From NCBI GenBank assembly GCA_004144345.1, contig SEEL01000003.1, positions 1 through 64,000 of the forward strand: DNA of 64,000 nucleotides. Direction: 5' to 3'. The notes beneath the pieces were generated by a model. That model had not been told where the DNA came from, ran no database searches, and saw nothing but the letters and a program-made list of their open reading frames with translations. The translations under genes were made by a program, and so were the position numbers. The first letter of the stretch is position 1. Each line of letters opens with the position of its first letter. Positions 51,933-60,568 of the stretch are shown in pieces. This DNA comes from Hyphomicrobiales bacterium. GTDB taxonomy: Bacteria; Pseudomonadota; Alphaproteobacteria; Rhizobiales; Devosiaceae.

Positions 51933-52106
51933 ATGACTGAAGATGCACGCCAGCGTGTCGAACAGGCCCTGCTCCAGATGGTCCGACTGGCCGCTCCGTG
52001 CCTGCCGCCGGCCGAGAACCTGATCGCTGCGGAACTCAGGCGCAAATACGAGGACTGGCCGCCAGAGGAAGAAGCCGACGCGGAGCCCAGTAGGGCGGCC
52101 GCCTGA
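51933..52106 (+). CDS. Possible 57-residue acidic small protein
   Basis: A 57-codon frame starting ATG at 51933 encodes a helical, acidic peptide (TEDARQRVEQALLQMVRLAAPCLPPAENLIAAELRR, then a Glu-rich tail). The composition and G/C third positions look coding, but no clear ribosome binding site is visible. It stops four bases before the end of the convergent epimerase gene. I know no family. It lies in the otherwise empty gap between the hydroxyproline and exopolysaccharide loci. Confidence 0.45.
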   Translation: MTEDARQRVEQALLQMVRLAAPCLPPAENLIAAELRRKYEDWPPEEEADAEPSRAAA

Positions 52107-52110
52107 TCCG

Positions 52111-53103
52111 CTAGTGCTGCCCCCGATACCAATCGACGAACGCTGAAACCCCCGCCTCCACCGGCGTCGATGGCCGGTAGCCGGTGAGGCGCTCGAGCAA
52201 TTCCGCCGAGGCGCTCGTATGGGGAACGTCGCCCGCCTGCATCGGCAGGAAGTTCTTGATGGCCGTCCTGCCCAGCGCCTTCTCCAGGGCGCCGACATAG
52301 TCCATCAGCGCCACCGGCGCCCCGCCGCCGATATTGACCAGCCGGTAGGGCGCGACCGGCGACAGGCTGTCGTCCGCCACGCGATTGGCTTCACCTGGAA
52401 CGACATCGGCGAGACGCACGATCGCCTCGATCAGATCGTCGATGAAGGTGAAGTCGCGCGACATCTGACCCTGCCCGAAGATGTCGATGGGCTGTCCGGC
52501 GAGCATGGCCTCAGCAAATTTGAACAGCGCCATGTCCGGCCGGCCCCACGGGCCATACACGGTGAAGAAGCGGAAAAAGGTCATCGGGACGCCGTATAGA
52601 TGGGCATAGCTGTGCCCCATCAACTCCGTCGCCCCCTTGGTCGCTGCATAGAGCGACATCGGGTGGACGGCGCGGTCATTCTCCCGGAACGGCATTTTAG
52701 TGTTGGCGCCATAGGCCGAACTGGTCGACGCTACGAGCAGATGCTGCGGTTTGCAGCGGCGCGCCGCTTCGAGGACGTTGAAGGTGCCAACGAGGTTCGA
52801 CGACACATAGCTGTCGGGATGCGTGATGCTGTAGCGCACGCCTGCCTGAGCCGCGAGATGCACAACGATCTCGGGCTGCAGCGCGTTCCACACCGCGTCC
52901 AGCCCCGCCTTGTCCTCGAGCGCCAGCCGGTGAATGCTGAACGCGTCATAGGGTTCGAGCAGCGCGTTGCGGGCCTCCTTGAGGCCGACATCGTAATAGT
53001 CGGAGAAATTGTCGATGCCCGTCACGGCATGCCCGGCATCGAGCAGCCGGCGCGCCAGGTGAAACCCGATGAAGCCCGCCGTGCCGGTGATCAAATATCG
53101 CAT
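52111..53103 (-). CDS. UDP-glucuronate 4-epimerase-like nucleotide-sugar epimerase
   Basis: A 330-residue extended short-chain dehydrogenase. The NAD motif TGTAGFIG (7-14), S128/S129 region (ASTSSAYG) and catalytic Y152-x3-K156 ([11 protein letters not shown]) are all present, with the [19 protein letters not shown] signature shared by UDP-glucuronate 4-epimerases. It would make UDP-galacturonate for an exopolysaccharide or lipopolysaccharide in the cytoplasm. It is the last gene of the leftward operon that encodes the chain-length kinase and polymerase, 31 bases after the kinase gene. Confidence 0.9.
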   Translation of the reverse strand: MRYLITGTAGFIGFHLARRLLDAGHAVTGIDNFSDYYDVGLKEARNALLEPYDAFSIHRLALEDKAGLDAVWNALQPEIVVHLAAQAGVRYSITHPDSYVSSNLVGTFNVLEAARRCKPQHLLVASTSSAYGANTKMPFRENDRAVHPMSLYAATKGATELMGHSYAHLYGVPMTFFRFFTVYGPWGRPDMALFKFAEAMLAGQPIDIFGQGQMSRDFTFIDDLIEAIVRLADVVPGEANRVADDSLSPVAPYRLVNIGGGAPVALMDYVGALEKALGRTAIKNFLPMQAGDVPHTSASAELLERLTGYRPSTPVEAGVSAFVDWYRGQH

Positions 53104-53134
53104 TTGCGCTCAGCTCGCTTGCAGCCGCACGGGT

Positions 53135-55276
53135 TCAGTAGGCATCGCTGTAATACCCATACTTGGCCGAGTAGCGCGCGTCCGCCGTGCCGTTCTGGTT
53201 AAGCACCATCACGAGATCGGCGCCGGGCCGCATGGCCTCGCTGATCGAGGCCACGGCGGTGCGCATGCTGGGCTGCGGCGTGCTGGCCCATTTGACGACG
53301 AACACCACAGCATCGGCGAACTGCGCGAGATAGACGCCATCGACGACCGGCTCGACGGGCGGCGTATCGAGGATCACGACCTCGAATGCCTTGGTCGCGG
53401 CACGCACCAGCCGTCCGAAGGTCTGGCCGACGATCAAGGCGTCCGTTGCCCCATCGCTCTTGCGTGAGCCGACGAGCACGCCGATGCCGGAGCTTTCATC
53501 GACCTTGACGATCGACAGCAGCGAGGGCGCCTCTGTGGTGTCGCCGCTGCTCAGATAGTCGATCAACCCCGTTGACGGGTTCCAGCCCAGCTGCCGGTGT
53601 ACCGATGGCTTGCGCAAATCGCAGTCGATCAGCAGCGTCGTCAGGCCGGATTGCGCATAGGCGCGCGCCAGCGCCAGCGACGTCGTCGTCTTGCCCTCAC
53701 CCGGCGCGGTCGATGTCACGAGCACAACACGTCCGCGCTTCTCGTCGAGACTCGAGGCGGATTCATCGCGCCGGAACGACTGATCGACAGCGAGGCGTAC
53801 TTTGCGGATGGCTTCGGCGAAGACCGAGAGTGGTGATTGCACGATGATGTCGGCAAGGCTCTGCATCTCGCGTTGCGGCTTCTGCCGCGGGATGGAGAGC
53901 GCGCGGCGGGACTTCACGAGCGACTGCAACTGGTCCGTGCTGACCACGCCGCCGATGAAGTTCTCATAGAGGAACGCGAGACCGATCCCGAGGCCGAGGG
54001 CGGCAATGCCGGCCATGGCAAGGATGACTCGCGGGTTGGGGAAGGATGGTGCCTCAGGCGGCAGGGCTTCCGAGACGATGCGGCTGTCCGCCATTTGCAG
54101 GAACGCTTGCTGGTCCAGTTCCTTGAGGCGCGTGAGCAGCGTCTGGTACTGGCCGCGGGCAATCTCCGAGTTCTGCTGGAGCTCGTAGATCTTTGTCAGC
54201 GTCGCCGAGGAAAGATTGCTGGACAGCACACCGCTGCGCAGCTGTGCCTGCAAATCCGAGGCGCGGCCCTGGACGGTCGTGACCTGCGCCCTGAGGTTCC
54301 CCAGTTCGCTCTCTGCCGCGGCTTCAAGCTGCGCCTCGACCCGGCTGAGTTCGGCACGCAGGTCGATCGCCGTCTGCGACCCCTCGCCCGCGCGAGCGAG
54401 GGAGTCAGCGACAGTCTGCCGTTGCGTCTCGAGCTGCAGCAGCGCGTCCGATTGCAGCGACTGCGTCAGGGCGGTCCAGTCGCGGCGCCGCAGACCAAGA
54501 TCGGCGGCGTCCACCGCAACCATCAGTCGCGAGCGCTCATCGTTGGCCGTGGTGACAGCGCCGAGCATCGCTTCAAGATCGGAGCGCCCGGTCTCATCGG
54601 CGATCATGCCGATGTTGGTGGTTATGAAGTCATCCACCGCATCTTCGGAGAGGGCCAGCGCCCCGCTCGCTTCCGTAAGGCGATCCTGGATGATGTCGCG
54701 CGCAGCCAGCGTCGAGTCGATCTTGGCGTCGAGCTGCTCGGAAATATAGGCATTGGCGACCGCATTGGCGATCATGGCCGCCTTTTCCGGCGCAGTGGCC
54801 TGCGCCTGAATAGCGATGAGGAATGTCAGGCCCCGCCGCTGCACCGACACGGAACTGCGCAGTTGGGAGAGCGTGGAATCAAGCAGCTCTGCGCCGGTGG
54901 CCGGCGTCTCGTCGCGCAAGCGCAGGAACGTCAGGATGCGGGAGGTCCAGCCGGGTTCGGAGCGAAACGAAGGATCCTCGAGCAGCTTGGCGTCGCGGAC
55001 GACACGCAGCAGCACGGTCGGCGCCTTGGCGAGCTCAACTTCGCTATCGACGCGCGCGTTGATGGTCGATGAACCGAGATCGGCGCTGGTGGGGTCGAGC
55101 ACATCCTTGCCGCTCGTATCCACCAGGATGAGCGCGGACGACGTGTAGATGGGCTTTAGCGCAAGCACGACGATCGTCGCGATGGCGAGTACGACAAAGA
55201 CGACGCCGGCAATCAGCCGGAACTGTCTCCGAAGCACGTTGATAATGCCTCTTACGTCGATCTGCGTCTCGTCCAA
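53135..55276 (-). CDS. Wzz-type chain-length protein fused to tyrosine autokinase
   Basis: A 713-residue inner-membrane polysaccharide co-polymerase with bacterial tyrosine kinase. Transmembrane helices at about 20-41 and 416-437 flank a long periplasmic coiled-coil region (190-400). The cytosolic kinase has Walker A STAPGEGKTTT (522-532), Walker A' LLIDCDLRKP (549-558) and Walker B VVILDTPP. The C-terminal end is tyrosine-rich (YSAKYGYYSDAY), the usual autophosphorylation cluster. Such proteins set exopolysaccharide chain length and export. A matching phosphatase-like gene lies upstream in the operon. Confidence 0.94.
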   Translation of the reverse strand: MDETQIDVRGIINVLRRQFRLIAGVVFVVLAIATIVVLALKPIYTSSALILVDTSGKDVLDPTSADLGSSTINARVDSEVELAKAPTVLLRVVRDAKLLEDPSFRSEPGWTSRILTFLRLRDETPATGAELLDSTLSQLRSSVSVQRRGLTFLIAIQAQATAPEKAAMIANAVANAYISEQLDAKIDSTLAARDIIQDRLTEASGALALSEDAVDDFITTNIGMIADETGRSDLEAMLGAVTTANDERSRLMVAVDAADLGLRRRDWTALTQSLQSDALLQLETQRQTVADSLARAGEGSQTAIDLRAELSRVEAQLEAAAESELGNLRAQVTTVQGRASDLQAQLRSGVLSSNLSSATLTKIYELQQNSEIARGQYQTLLTRLKELDQQAFLQMADSRIVSEALPPEAPSFPNPRVILAMAGIAALGLGIGLAFLYENFIGGVVSTDQLQSLVKSRRALSIPRQKPQREMQSLADIIVQSPLSVFAEAIRKVRLAVDQSFRRDESASSLDEKRGRVVLVTSTAPGEGKTTTSLALARAYAQSGLTTLLIDCDLRKPSVHRQLGWNPSTGLIDYLSSGDTTEAPSLLSIVKVDESSGIGVLVGSRKSDGATDALIVGQTFGRLVRAATKAFEVVILDTPPVEPVVDGVYLAQFADAVVFVVKWASTPQPSMRTAVASISEAMRPGADLVMVLNQNGTADARYSAKYGYYSDAY

Positions 55277-55309
55277 GTCGGTCTCCTACGCTGCCGTAGC
55301 GCAGTATCG

Positions 55310-56119
55310 CTACAATTGGATCGGCGATTTTGTTTGGCCCGTCCGCGGCTGTTCGACGGCAATTATGGCCGGCCTGTAGCCCCTCAGGAGCCTGACGCTG
55401 CTTAGGCGCCCGGTTACAAATGCACCAGTATCAACATTAATCCTGCGATGTCCGATAGCTGATTCGGTCAGGGCATCGTGACCATGAACGATGGTCTTTG
55501 AAAATTCATCATATTGCGATGCCATGCCATCCTTGAACCACAAAAGGTCATGGTCGGTCTGCGCGTCGAGTTCCACACCCGGCCGCGCCCCTGCATGTGC
55601 AAAGAAATAATGCTCGGTGTCGATCGCTACCGGCAGGCTCTGCAGCATCGCTATGTGTTCGTCCGGCACATAGGCCGCCGCGGCACGTGCCGTGGCCGTT
55701 CCACCGCCGAGCTTCTCCTCTGGCATGCCGTAGGACATGAGAGTTTCGATGCCGCCATGCCGCAGCCATTGCGCCCGGCTGCCGCCTGACGTGAAGAAGT
55801 CGAGCATCGCCTCCTCATGATTACCGGCGAGACAGAAATAGCGCGGATCGCTGCGCTGCCGCATCAGCACATGGTCAAGTACCTGCGCCGAGCGCGGACC
55901 ACGGTCGACAAGGTCACCCAGTAGAAGGATGGTTCGCTCCATGCCCAGCGCCAGTCGATCCGTCTCGATCAACGCCTCCAGCTCGAGCAGGAGGTCGAGA
56001 TGGCCGTGGATATCGCCGATCGCATAGATGAGCTGATGCTCGCTGCCGAGAGTCAGCCGCTGCCGCGCCTCCTGTACGGCAGCGGGCGTCCGCCGGAAGA
56101 GCCGATCAAGCAGCGACAT
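55310..56119 (-). CDS. PPP-type metallophosphatase
   Basis: A 269-residue calcineurin-like phosphoesterase. The metal-ligand motifs are GDIHG (35-39), GDLVDRGP (68-75) and GNHEE (99-103), with a later histidine motif (VHGHDAL). It belongs to the serine/threonine (PrpA/PrpB or ApaH-like) type. Being in the operon with a tyrosine autokinase, it might dephosphorylate a protein of this pathway, though bacterial tyrosine kinases are usually paired with low-molecular-weight or PHP phosphatases. It overlaps the polymerase gene by 14 bases. Confidence 0.9.
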   Translation of the reverse strand: MSLLDRLFRRTPAAVQEARQRLTLGSEHQLIYAIGDIHGHLDLLLELEALIETDRLALGMERTILLLGDLVDRGPRSAQVLDHVLMRQRSDPRYFCLAGNHEEAMLDFFTSGGSRAQWLRHGGIETLMSYGMPEEKLGGGTATARAAAAYVPDEHIAMLQSLPVAIDTEHYFFAHAGARPGVELDAQTDHDLLWFKDGMASQYDEFSKTIVHGHDALTESAIGHRRINVDTGAFVTGRLSSVRLLRGYRPAIIAVEQPRTGQTKSPIQL

Positions 56120-57494
56120 AACCGCGCTCCGTTACGCGCTGGTAGCTCGCCGCAAAGCCCGTGCCGATGAGGGCGACGAACAGAATGGCCACCGCGTGAA
56201 TCTCAAGGCTGAAATCGGCAAGCGAGTGAACGGCGCCGACGGCGATGGCGCCGATGGCGGCCGTGTTGGCCGCTGACAGGCTGCTGCGCACGAGGAAATT
56301 GGCAACCAGCCGCCACAGCACGAGGCCGATGACGAGCAAGGGCACGGAGCCGAACACAACGCCGAGCTCCGACCACAGCGTCAGATAGGTGGAGTGCGCC
56401 CGGTCCCAGACGAGGTCGACGCTGACTGGCAATTGGTGAAAGAGCGGGAAGGCCAGCTCGAACGCCCCCGCGCCATATCCCAGCCAGGGCCGGGCCGCGA
56501 TCATCTCGACGACCTGGGCGTAGAGTGACCAGCGCACGTCAAAATCCTGTTCGACCGAACCGACGCGCTCGATCGTGCCGGCGCCATAGAGCAACCCGAT
56601 GCCGGCGAGGAGGGGGATCAACAGGAGCGCGGGCACAATCCGTCCGCCACGCGACCTGAAGGCCCAAAGGGCGGTGATGACGAAGGCGCCGATGAGACCT
56701 GCGAGGAGGCCCATGCGCGACTGCGTTGCGAGAAGAGCCGAGAGGATGACGACAAGTCCGGCGACGGTCGGCAGGAGTCGGGCTGGCCAGTGCACGCCGT
56801 GATGCCGGTCCACCGCCAGCATCTCCATGCGCGACGTGAGGACGGCCATGCCCGCAGCCAGTCCCAGCGACAGGAACGTCGCGAACGTGTTGCGGTTGAC
56901 GAAGGTGCCTGTCGCCGTGCCTGACGCGGCCCATTCCTGTGCCTGCAGCACCGCCTCGTTTCGCATCCACCAATCGAGCAGCCCATGCGCGGCGAACAGC
57001 ACCACGACCCAGAACAGCGCCCGGATGATGCGTTCAGACCGGCTGGATTTCGCGCCCACCTGCACGAAGAGGACGAAGAGCAGCGCGTAGGCGACGAACT
57101 GCATCAACACCAGAAGACTTGGCCCAGGGGTCAGGCTCAGCATCGGCGACGAGATCAGATCGCCGGCGCGCGTTGGAAACGCGCTGCCGAGGACGTGGGC
57201 AATGGGCAGGCTCTGCACCGCAACGAAGACGCATACGGCGCCCCACAGTGCGGCGAGACCACTGAACCGGTCGAGCGAAACGGCGAGGCCTTCATGGCGC
57301 CGCAGCAGGGCCCAGGCGTAGCCCGCGGCGGTGAGGGCAATGGCCAGCGCGTAGATCGCCCAGACGATGGCCATGTTCCCGCCGATGATGACCGGCGAGA
57401 GCGCGACAAGCACAATCAGCCACATTGCCATGCGATCATGTGCGGCAGTTCGCTTGCTGCTGACCCGCCGCGCCACAGCGCCCGCCATGCTCAT
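56106..57494 (-). CDS. O-antigen ligase/polymerase-like membrane protein (Wzy-like)
   Basis: A 462-residue protein with about eleven hydrophobic helices and a large periplasmic loop before the last helices that contains YGAGAFELAFPLFHQLPVSVDLVWDRAHSTYLTLWSELG. The arginine, tyrosine and histidine in WDRAHSTYL are typical of the O-antigen ligase/Wzy_C family, which joins sugar repeat units on a lipid carrier in the periplasm. It starts four bases inside the preceding small-anchored-protein gene (ATGA) and is followed by a phosphatase and the Wzz-kinase. Confidence 0.88.
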   Translation of the reverse strand: MSMAGAVARRVSSKRTAAHDRMAMWLIVLVALSPVIIGGNMAIVWAIYALAIALTAAGYAWALLRRHEGLAVSLDRFSGLAALWGAVCVFVAVQSLPIAHVLGSAFPTRAGDLISSPMLSLTPGPSLLVLMQFVAYALLFVLFVQVGAKSSRSERIIRALFWVVVLFAAHGLLDWWMRNEAVLQAQEWAASGTATGTFVNRNTFATFLSLGLAAGMAVLTSRMEMLAVDRHHGVHWPARLLPTVAGLVVILSALLATQSRMGLLAGLIGAFVITALWAFRSRGGRIVPALLLIPLLAGIGLLYGAGTIERVGSVEQDFDVRWSLYAQVVEMIAARPWLGYGAGAFELAFPLFHQLPVSVDLVWDRAHSTYLTLWSELGVVFGSVPLLVIGLVLWRLVANFLVRSSLSAANTAAIGAIAVGAVHSLADFSLEIHAVAILFVALIGTGFAASYQRVTERGYVAA

Positions 57495-58219
57495 CGCGCC
57501 GCTCCACTGGACGCCGCTTCCTGAGTGACGGCGTCGAGGAAGCGCCGCTGGTCGGCCTGCGGCATTTGCTCGACCACACTGACCACACGCTCGCGGAAAT
57601 CGCGCTGCGCGACATAGCGCTTTGCAATGGCGCTGATGCCCCGGCGGCTCGTGACCAGCAAAGCGAGGTCCTGCCGCTCGGCATCACGCAGGGCGGGCGT
57701 GGCCAATGCCGGATTGTCCTCGAGCAGCACGACGCGTAGCGCAGCAAGCCACTGCTCGTTTGGAGCGGTCCTCGCCGATTGCAGCCAGTATTGTTCGAAC
57801 CGGGAGCTATCGGCGCCCAGCGCAGCGGCATGTGCCGCGCTGTACCAGGCGTAGGAGTTTGACGGCATCATTGCCGCGCTCGCTTCCGCAAAGTGGCCAC
57901 AATTGGCCGCGACGGCGCGCCGGTCGTCTGTCGCCCGCATGCGCCCGTAGACCGATGTGACAGCCGACAGGCAGGTGTCGAGAAGCCCTCTGTCGCTTGC
58001 CAACGACAGCGCTATTGGCGGCGGATCACGCCGCAGCATCTGCCAGCGCTCGGTGTTGCTTGCCACCACCAGGTTCAGGGGGCGCACCTCAAGCAATACC
58101 GCAGCCGCGGCACCGCCCGCGCACAGTATCGACAGGGCGATGAGGATGACCACGGACAGTCTGCCGTGAGTTGTTCTGCTGCTAATTTCTGGACCTGCAC
58201 CATTCGCTATTTTAGGCAA
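57491..58219 (-). CDS. Unknown membrane-anchored periplasmic protein in exopolysaccharide operon
   Basis: A 242-residue protein with an N-terminal cytosolic tail (1-20), one transmembrane helix (about 21-45, VVILIALSILCAGGAAAAVLL) and a mostly helical outer domain. Two cysteines (in LDTCLS and ANCGHF) could form a disulfide. The helix pairs around SYAWYSAAHAAALGADSSRFEQYWLQSARTAPNEQWL look like tetratricopeptide-type repeats. Such proteins sometimes scaffold polysaccharide assembly. I recognise no named family. It is the first gene of the leftward operon and overlaps the polymerase gene. Confidence 0.8.
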   Translation of the reverse strand: MPKIANGAGPEISSRTTHGRLSVVILIALSILCAGGAAAAVLLEVRPLNLVVASNTERWQMLRRDPPPIALSLASDRGLLDTCLSAVTSVYGRMRATDDRRAVAANCGHFAEASAAMMPSNSYAWYSAAHAAALGADSSRFEQYWLQSARTAPNEQWLAALRVVLLEDNPALATPALRDAERQDLALLVTSRRGISAIAKRYVAQRDFRERVVSVVEQMPQADQRRFLDAVTQEAASSGAAR

Positions 58220-58291
58220 AGCCGGTCGATCCTGTATCGGGTCCGGTCAGCATTCGAATCAAGCTGCAGCCCAGCCCATGGGGCTTCATTG

Positions 58292-58320
58292 TTGACGCAC
58301 CAAGCGACCGTGTCGATACT
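58292..58320 (+). promoter_or_regulatory. Promoter of the secreted Ala-rich protein gene
   Basis: TTGACG (58292-58297) and GATACT (58315-58320) are separated by exactly 17 bases, placing the transcription start near 58327, about 20 bases before the ATG at 58348. It is one of the best sigma-70-type matches in the window. Confidence 0.65.
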
Positions 58321-58347
58321 GTGAGTCGTTTCAGTTGGAGTCGCATC

Positions 58348-58812
58348 ATGAAGATTTTCACTCGCGGGCTGCTCACAGCAGCCTTTGTTGCGTCCATTGG
58401 GGCGAGCCCTGCGTTCGCTGCGCAGTCGACCTCCTTTGACACCCTACTCCTCGCACAGGCCTCTTTTGAGGCTCAACTTGCGGCAGCGGTCGCCGCATGC
58501 CGCGGAGAAGCGGCTTCGGAAGAAGTCTGTGGTGCGGCTGTCGCGGCCTATGTCGCGGCTGTTCGGGCCGCCGGCCTCGACGTCTCCGATGCCGACGATC
58601 GTCTCGCCGACCTCATCGTGGCCCTGGCCACGGATGCCTCGACCCTGCCCGCCGGTATCCGCGCGATCGTGGCCGGTGCAATCCAGAACGTTGCGGTAGC
58701 CTTCACCGATCCGCAGCGCGCCACCGTGGCCGCCGCCGTCGCAGCTGCCGTTGCCGTCGGAGAGGACATCGAAACCGATCCGCTCTACCTGTCGGCCAGC
58801 CCGACCGTCTAG
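58348..58812 (+). CDS. Small secreted alanine-rich protein of unknown function
   Basis: A 154-residue protein with a clear Sec signal peptide (MKIFTRGLLTAAFVASIGAS, cleavage at AFA-A near residue 24). The mature part is about 130 residues, very rich in Ala and Val, predicted all-helical, with one close cysteine pair (C51 and C61) and no recognised family. The ATG at 58348 is preferred to a GTG at 58321 because GGAG lies eight bases upstream and the signal peptide then begins correctly. A strong promoter, monocistronic layout and terminator suggest high expression. It is divergent from the exopolysaccharide operon, so a surface or matrix role is possible. Confidence 0.82.
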   Translation: MKIFTRGLLTAAFVASIGASPAFAAQSTSFDTLLLAQASFEAQLAAAVAACRGEAASEEVCGAAVAAYVAAVRAAGLDVSDADDRLADLIVALATDASTLPAGIRAIVAGAIQNVAVAFTDPQRATVAAAVAAAVAVGEDIETDPLYLSASPTV

Positions 58813-58825
58813 GATATCCAACGTT

Positions 58826-58851
58826 GCGGCGGAGGTTTTGGCGTCCGCCGC
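58826..58851 (+). terminator. Upstream hairpin of the tandem terminator region
   Basis: GCGGCGGA (58826-58833) pairs with TCCGCCGC (58844-58851) around a 10-base loop containing TTTT. It begins 14 bases after the stop codon of the secreted-protein gene and precedes the main terminator. Confidence 0.5.
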
Positions 58852-58865
58852 CGTCATCCAACGAA

Positions 58866-58897
58866 AAGGCCCGGGATCGCTCCCGGGCCTTCGTTTT
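58866..58897. terminator. Bidirectional rho-independent terminator
   Basis: AAGGCCCGGGA (58866-58876) and TCCCGGGCCTT (58881-58891) form a perfect 11-bp stem with a TCGC loop, followed by CGTTTT on the plus strand and, on the minus strand, by TTCGTT. It serves the convergent genes ending at 58812 and 58910. Confidence 0.9.
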
Positions 58898-58909
58898 ACC
58901 CGGCCGACC

Positions 58910-60499
58910 TTACTTGCTGACCGTTACGGCGTCGAAATACGGCACGTTCAGCGGCGAACGCCAGAAGCCCGACACATAGGGCTTCATCATCATGTACTGG
59001 TTGCGGTGATACTGCGGCAGGATCACCATCTCGTTCATGATGATGGCCTCAGCCTTGCGCATATCGTCCAGCGATACCTTCTCGTCATTGGTCGCCTTGG
59101 CATTGGCGATCAGCGCGTCATAGTCGGCGTTCGACCAGCCCGCGAGATTGTTCGGGCTGCCGGTGACGAAGTTGTCGAGGAAGGTCATCGGATGCGGATA
59201 GTCGGCGCCCCAGCCCATCTGCGCGATCTGGTACTGCACCTTCTGCACTTCCGGATAGAAGACCTGCCACTCCGTCGCCTCGATCTTGACGTCGATGTTG
59301 AGGTTCTTCTTCCACATCTGCTGGATGGCTTCGAGCAGCTTCTCGATCGGCGGCGACGAATAGGTCACGAACACCGTCGCAGGGAAGCCTTCGCCGTTGG
59401 GGTAGCCGGCTTCGGCGAGCAGCGCCTTGGCGGCATCGACTTCAGCGGTCGGGGCGAGACCGAAGGTATCGCGATCCTTGGTGAAGTCTTCACCCGCCAG
59501 GCTCATGCCCGGAGGTACGAGGCCAAGCGCCGGCTGATCGGCCGACTGCAGCACGAACTCGACGATTTCCTCGCGGTCGATGGCCATCGACAGCGCCTTG
59601 CGGACGCGGACATCGTCGAGCGGCTTCTGCGCCGGGTTGAAGAACGCATAGGTGGTGCCGAGAGCCGGGACGACCAGGAACCCGTTGCCATCTTCCGAGG
59701 ACAGACGCGGAATTTCCGGCGACGGCACCGACTCGATACCGTCAACGTCGCCCGCTTCGTAGGCGGCAAGCGCGGTGGCCGGATCGGGGATCAGGCGGAA
59801 GGTCAGCTTGTCGAGGCTGACATTGGCCGCATTGTAGTATTCCGGGTTCTTCTCGAGCACGACGGACTTGCCGAAGTTCATCTCGGTGACGCGGAAGGGA
59901 CCCGTGCCGACATAGGTGGCCGGCTTGGTGGTCCAGCCTTCCGGATCGGCAGTGACGATATCTTCGCGCACCGGGTAGAAGATGGAGAAGCCGAGCAGCT
60001 GCATCATGTAGGGGACGCGCTGCTTGAGCGTGAAGGTCAGCGTCTTGTCGTCGGTGGCGCTGATCGCGACATTGTCGGTGCTCTGGTCGGCGAAATACTC
60101 TTCGGCGCCAACGATGGAGTAGAGCAGCGGAGCGTTCATCGCGCCCGAGGCCGGGGTCAGTACACGCTTCCACGCATAGACGAAGTCACCCGCGGTCACG
60201 GCCTTGCCGTCCGACCATTTGGCGTCGGCACGGATCTTGAAGCTGTAGGTCAGGCCGTCGTCGCTGACGGTCCAGCTCTCGGCCAGCGCCGGCACGATGG
60301 CGCCATCGGACGCATACTTCACCAGGCCTTCGAAGGCATTGCCGATGATCGGCGTGGCGAAGGTCTCGGCCGTGGTACCGGGATCGTATTTGGCGGATTC
60401 ATTGTTGACCACATAGGTCAGTTCGCCCGCGGCCCACACCGGGCTGGCGGATGCGAGCAGCGCCGCAGCGAAAAGCGGCAGCATCATCTTCTTCAGCAT
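58910..60499 (-). CDS. oppA: Oligopeptide ABC transporter substrate-binding protein (OppA-like)
   Basis: A 529-residue family 5 binding protein. A Sec signal peptide (about 1-23, cleavage VWA-A) is followed by GELTYVVNNESAKYDPGTTAETF and family segments LAESWTVSDDGLTYSFKIRADAKWSDGKAVTAGDFVYAWKRVLTP, close to OppA/MppA of enteric bacteria. It is unusual in being the last gene of its operon, 69 bases after the ATPase gene. Its own expression may be boosted by a local promoter, and its 3' end is protected by the terminator. Confidence 0.93.
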   Translation of the reverse strand: MLKKMMLPLFAAALLASASPVWAAGELTYVVNNESAKYDPGTTAETFATPIIGNAFEGLVKYASDGAIVPALAESWTVSDDGLTYSFKIRADAKWSDGKAVTAGDFVYAWKRVLTPASGAMNAPLLYSIVGAEEYFADQSTDNVAISATDDKTLTFTLKQRVPYMMQLLGFSIFYPVREDIVTADPEGWTTKPATYVGTGPFRVTEMNFGKSVVLEKNPEYYNAANVSLDKLTFRLIPDPATALAAYEAGDVDGIESVPSPEIPRLSSEDGNGFLVVPALGTTYAFFNPAQKPLDDVRVRKALSMAIDREEIVEFVLQSADQPALGLVPPGMSLAGEDFTKDRDTFGLAPTAEVDAAKALLAEAGYPNGEGFPATVFVTYSSPPIEKLLEAIQQMWKKNLNIDVKIEATEWQVFYPEVQKVQYQIAQMGWGADYPHPMTFLDNFVTGSPNNLAGWSNADYDALIANAKATNDEKVSLDDMRKAEAIIMNEMVILPQYHRNQYMMMKPYVSGFWRSPLNVPYFDAVTVSK

Positions 60500-60532
60500 G
60501 ATTTCTCTCTCCTGTTGAAAAACTGGACCGTG

Positions 60533-60547
60533 TTCCCGGTCCGGGAA
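60533..60547. promoter_or_regulatory. 15-bp palindrome in the oppF-oppA gap
   Basis: TTCCCGG-T-CCGGGAA is a perfect inverted repeat with 7-base arms. It lies in the 69-base gap 34 bases before the oppA start. It could be a small hairpin that affects mRNA processing or a protein site; nothing in the sequence decides which. Confidence 0.4.
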
Positions 60548-60568
60548 ATATGGTTTGCCCGATCGATA

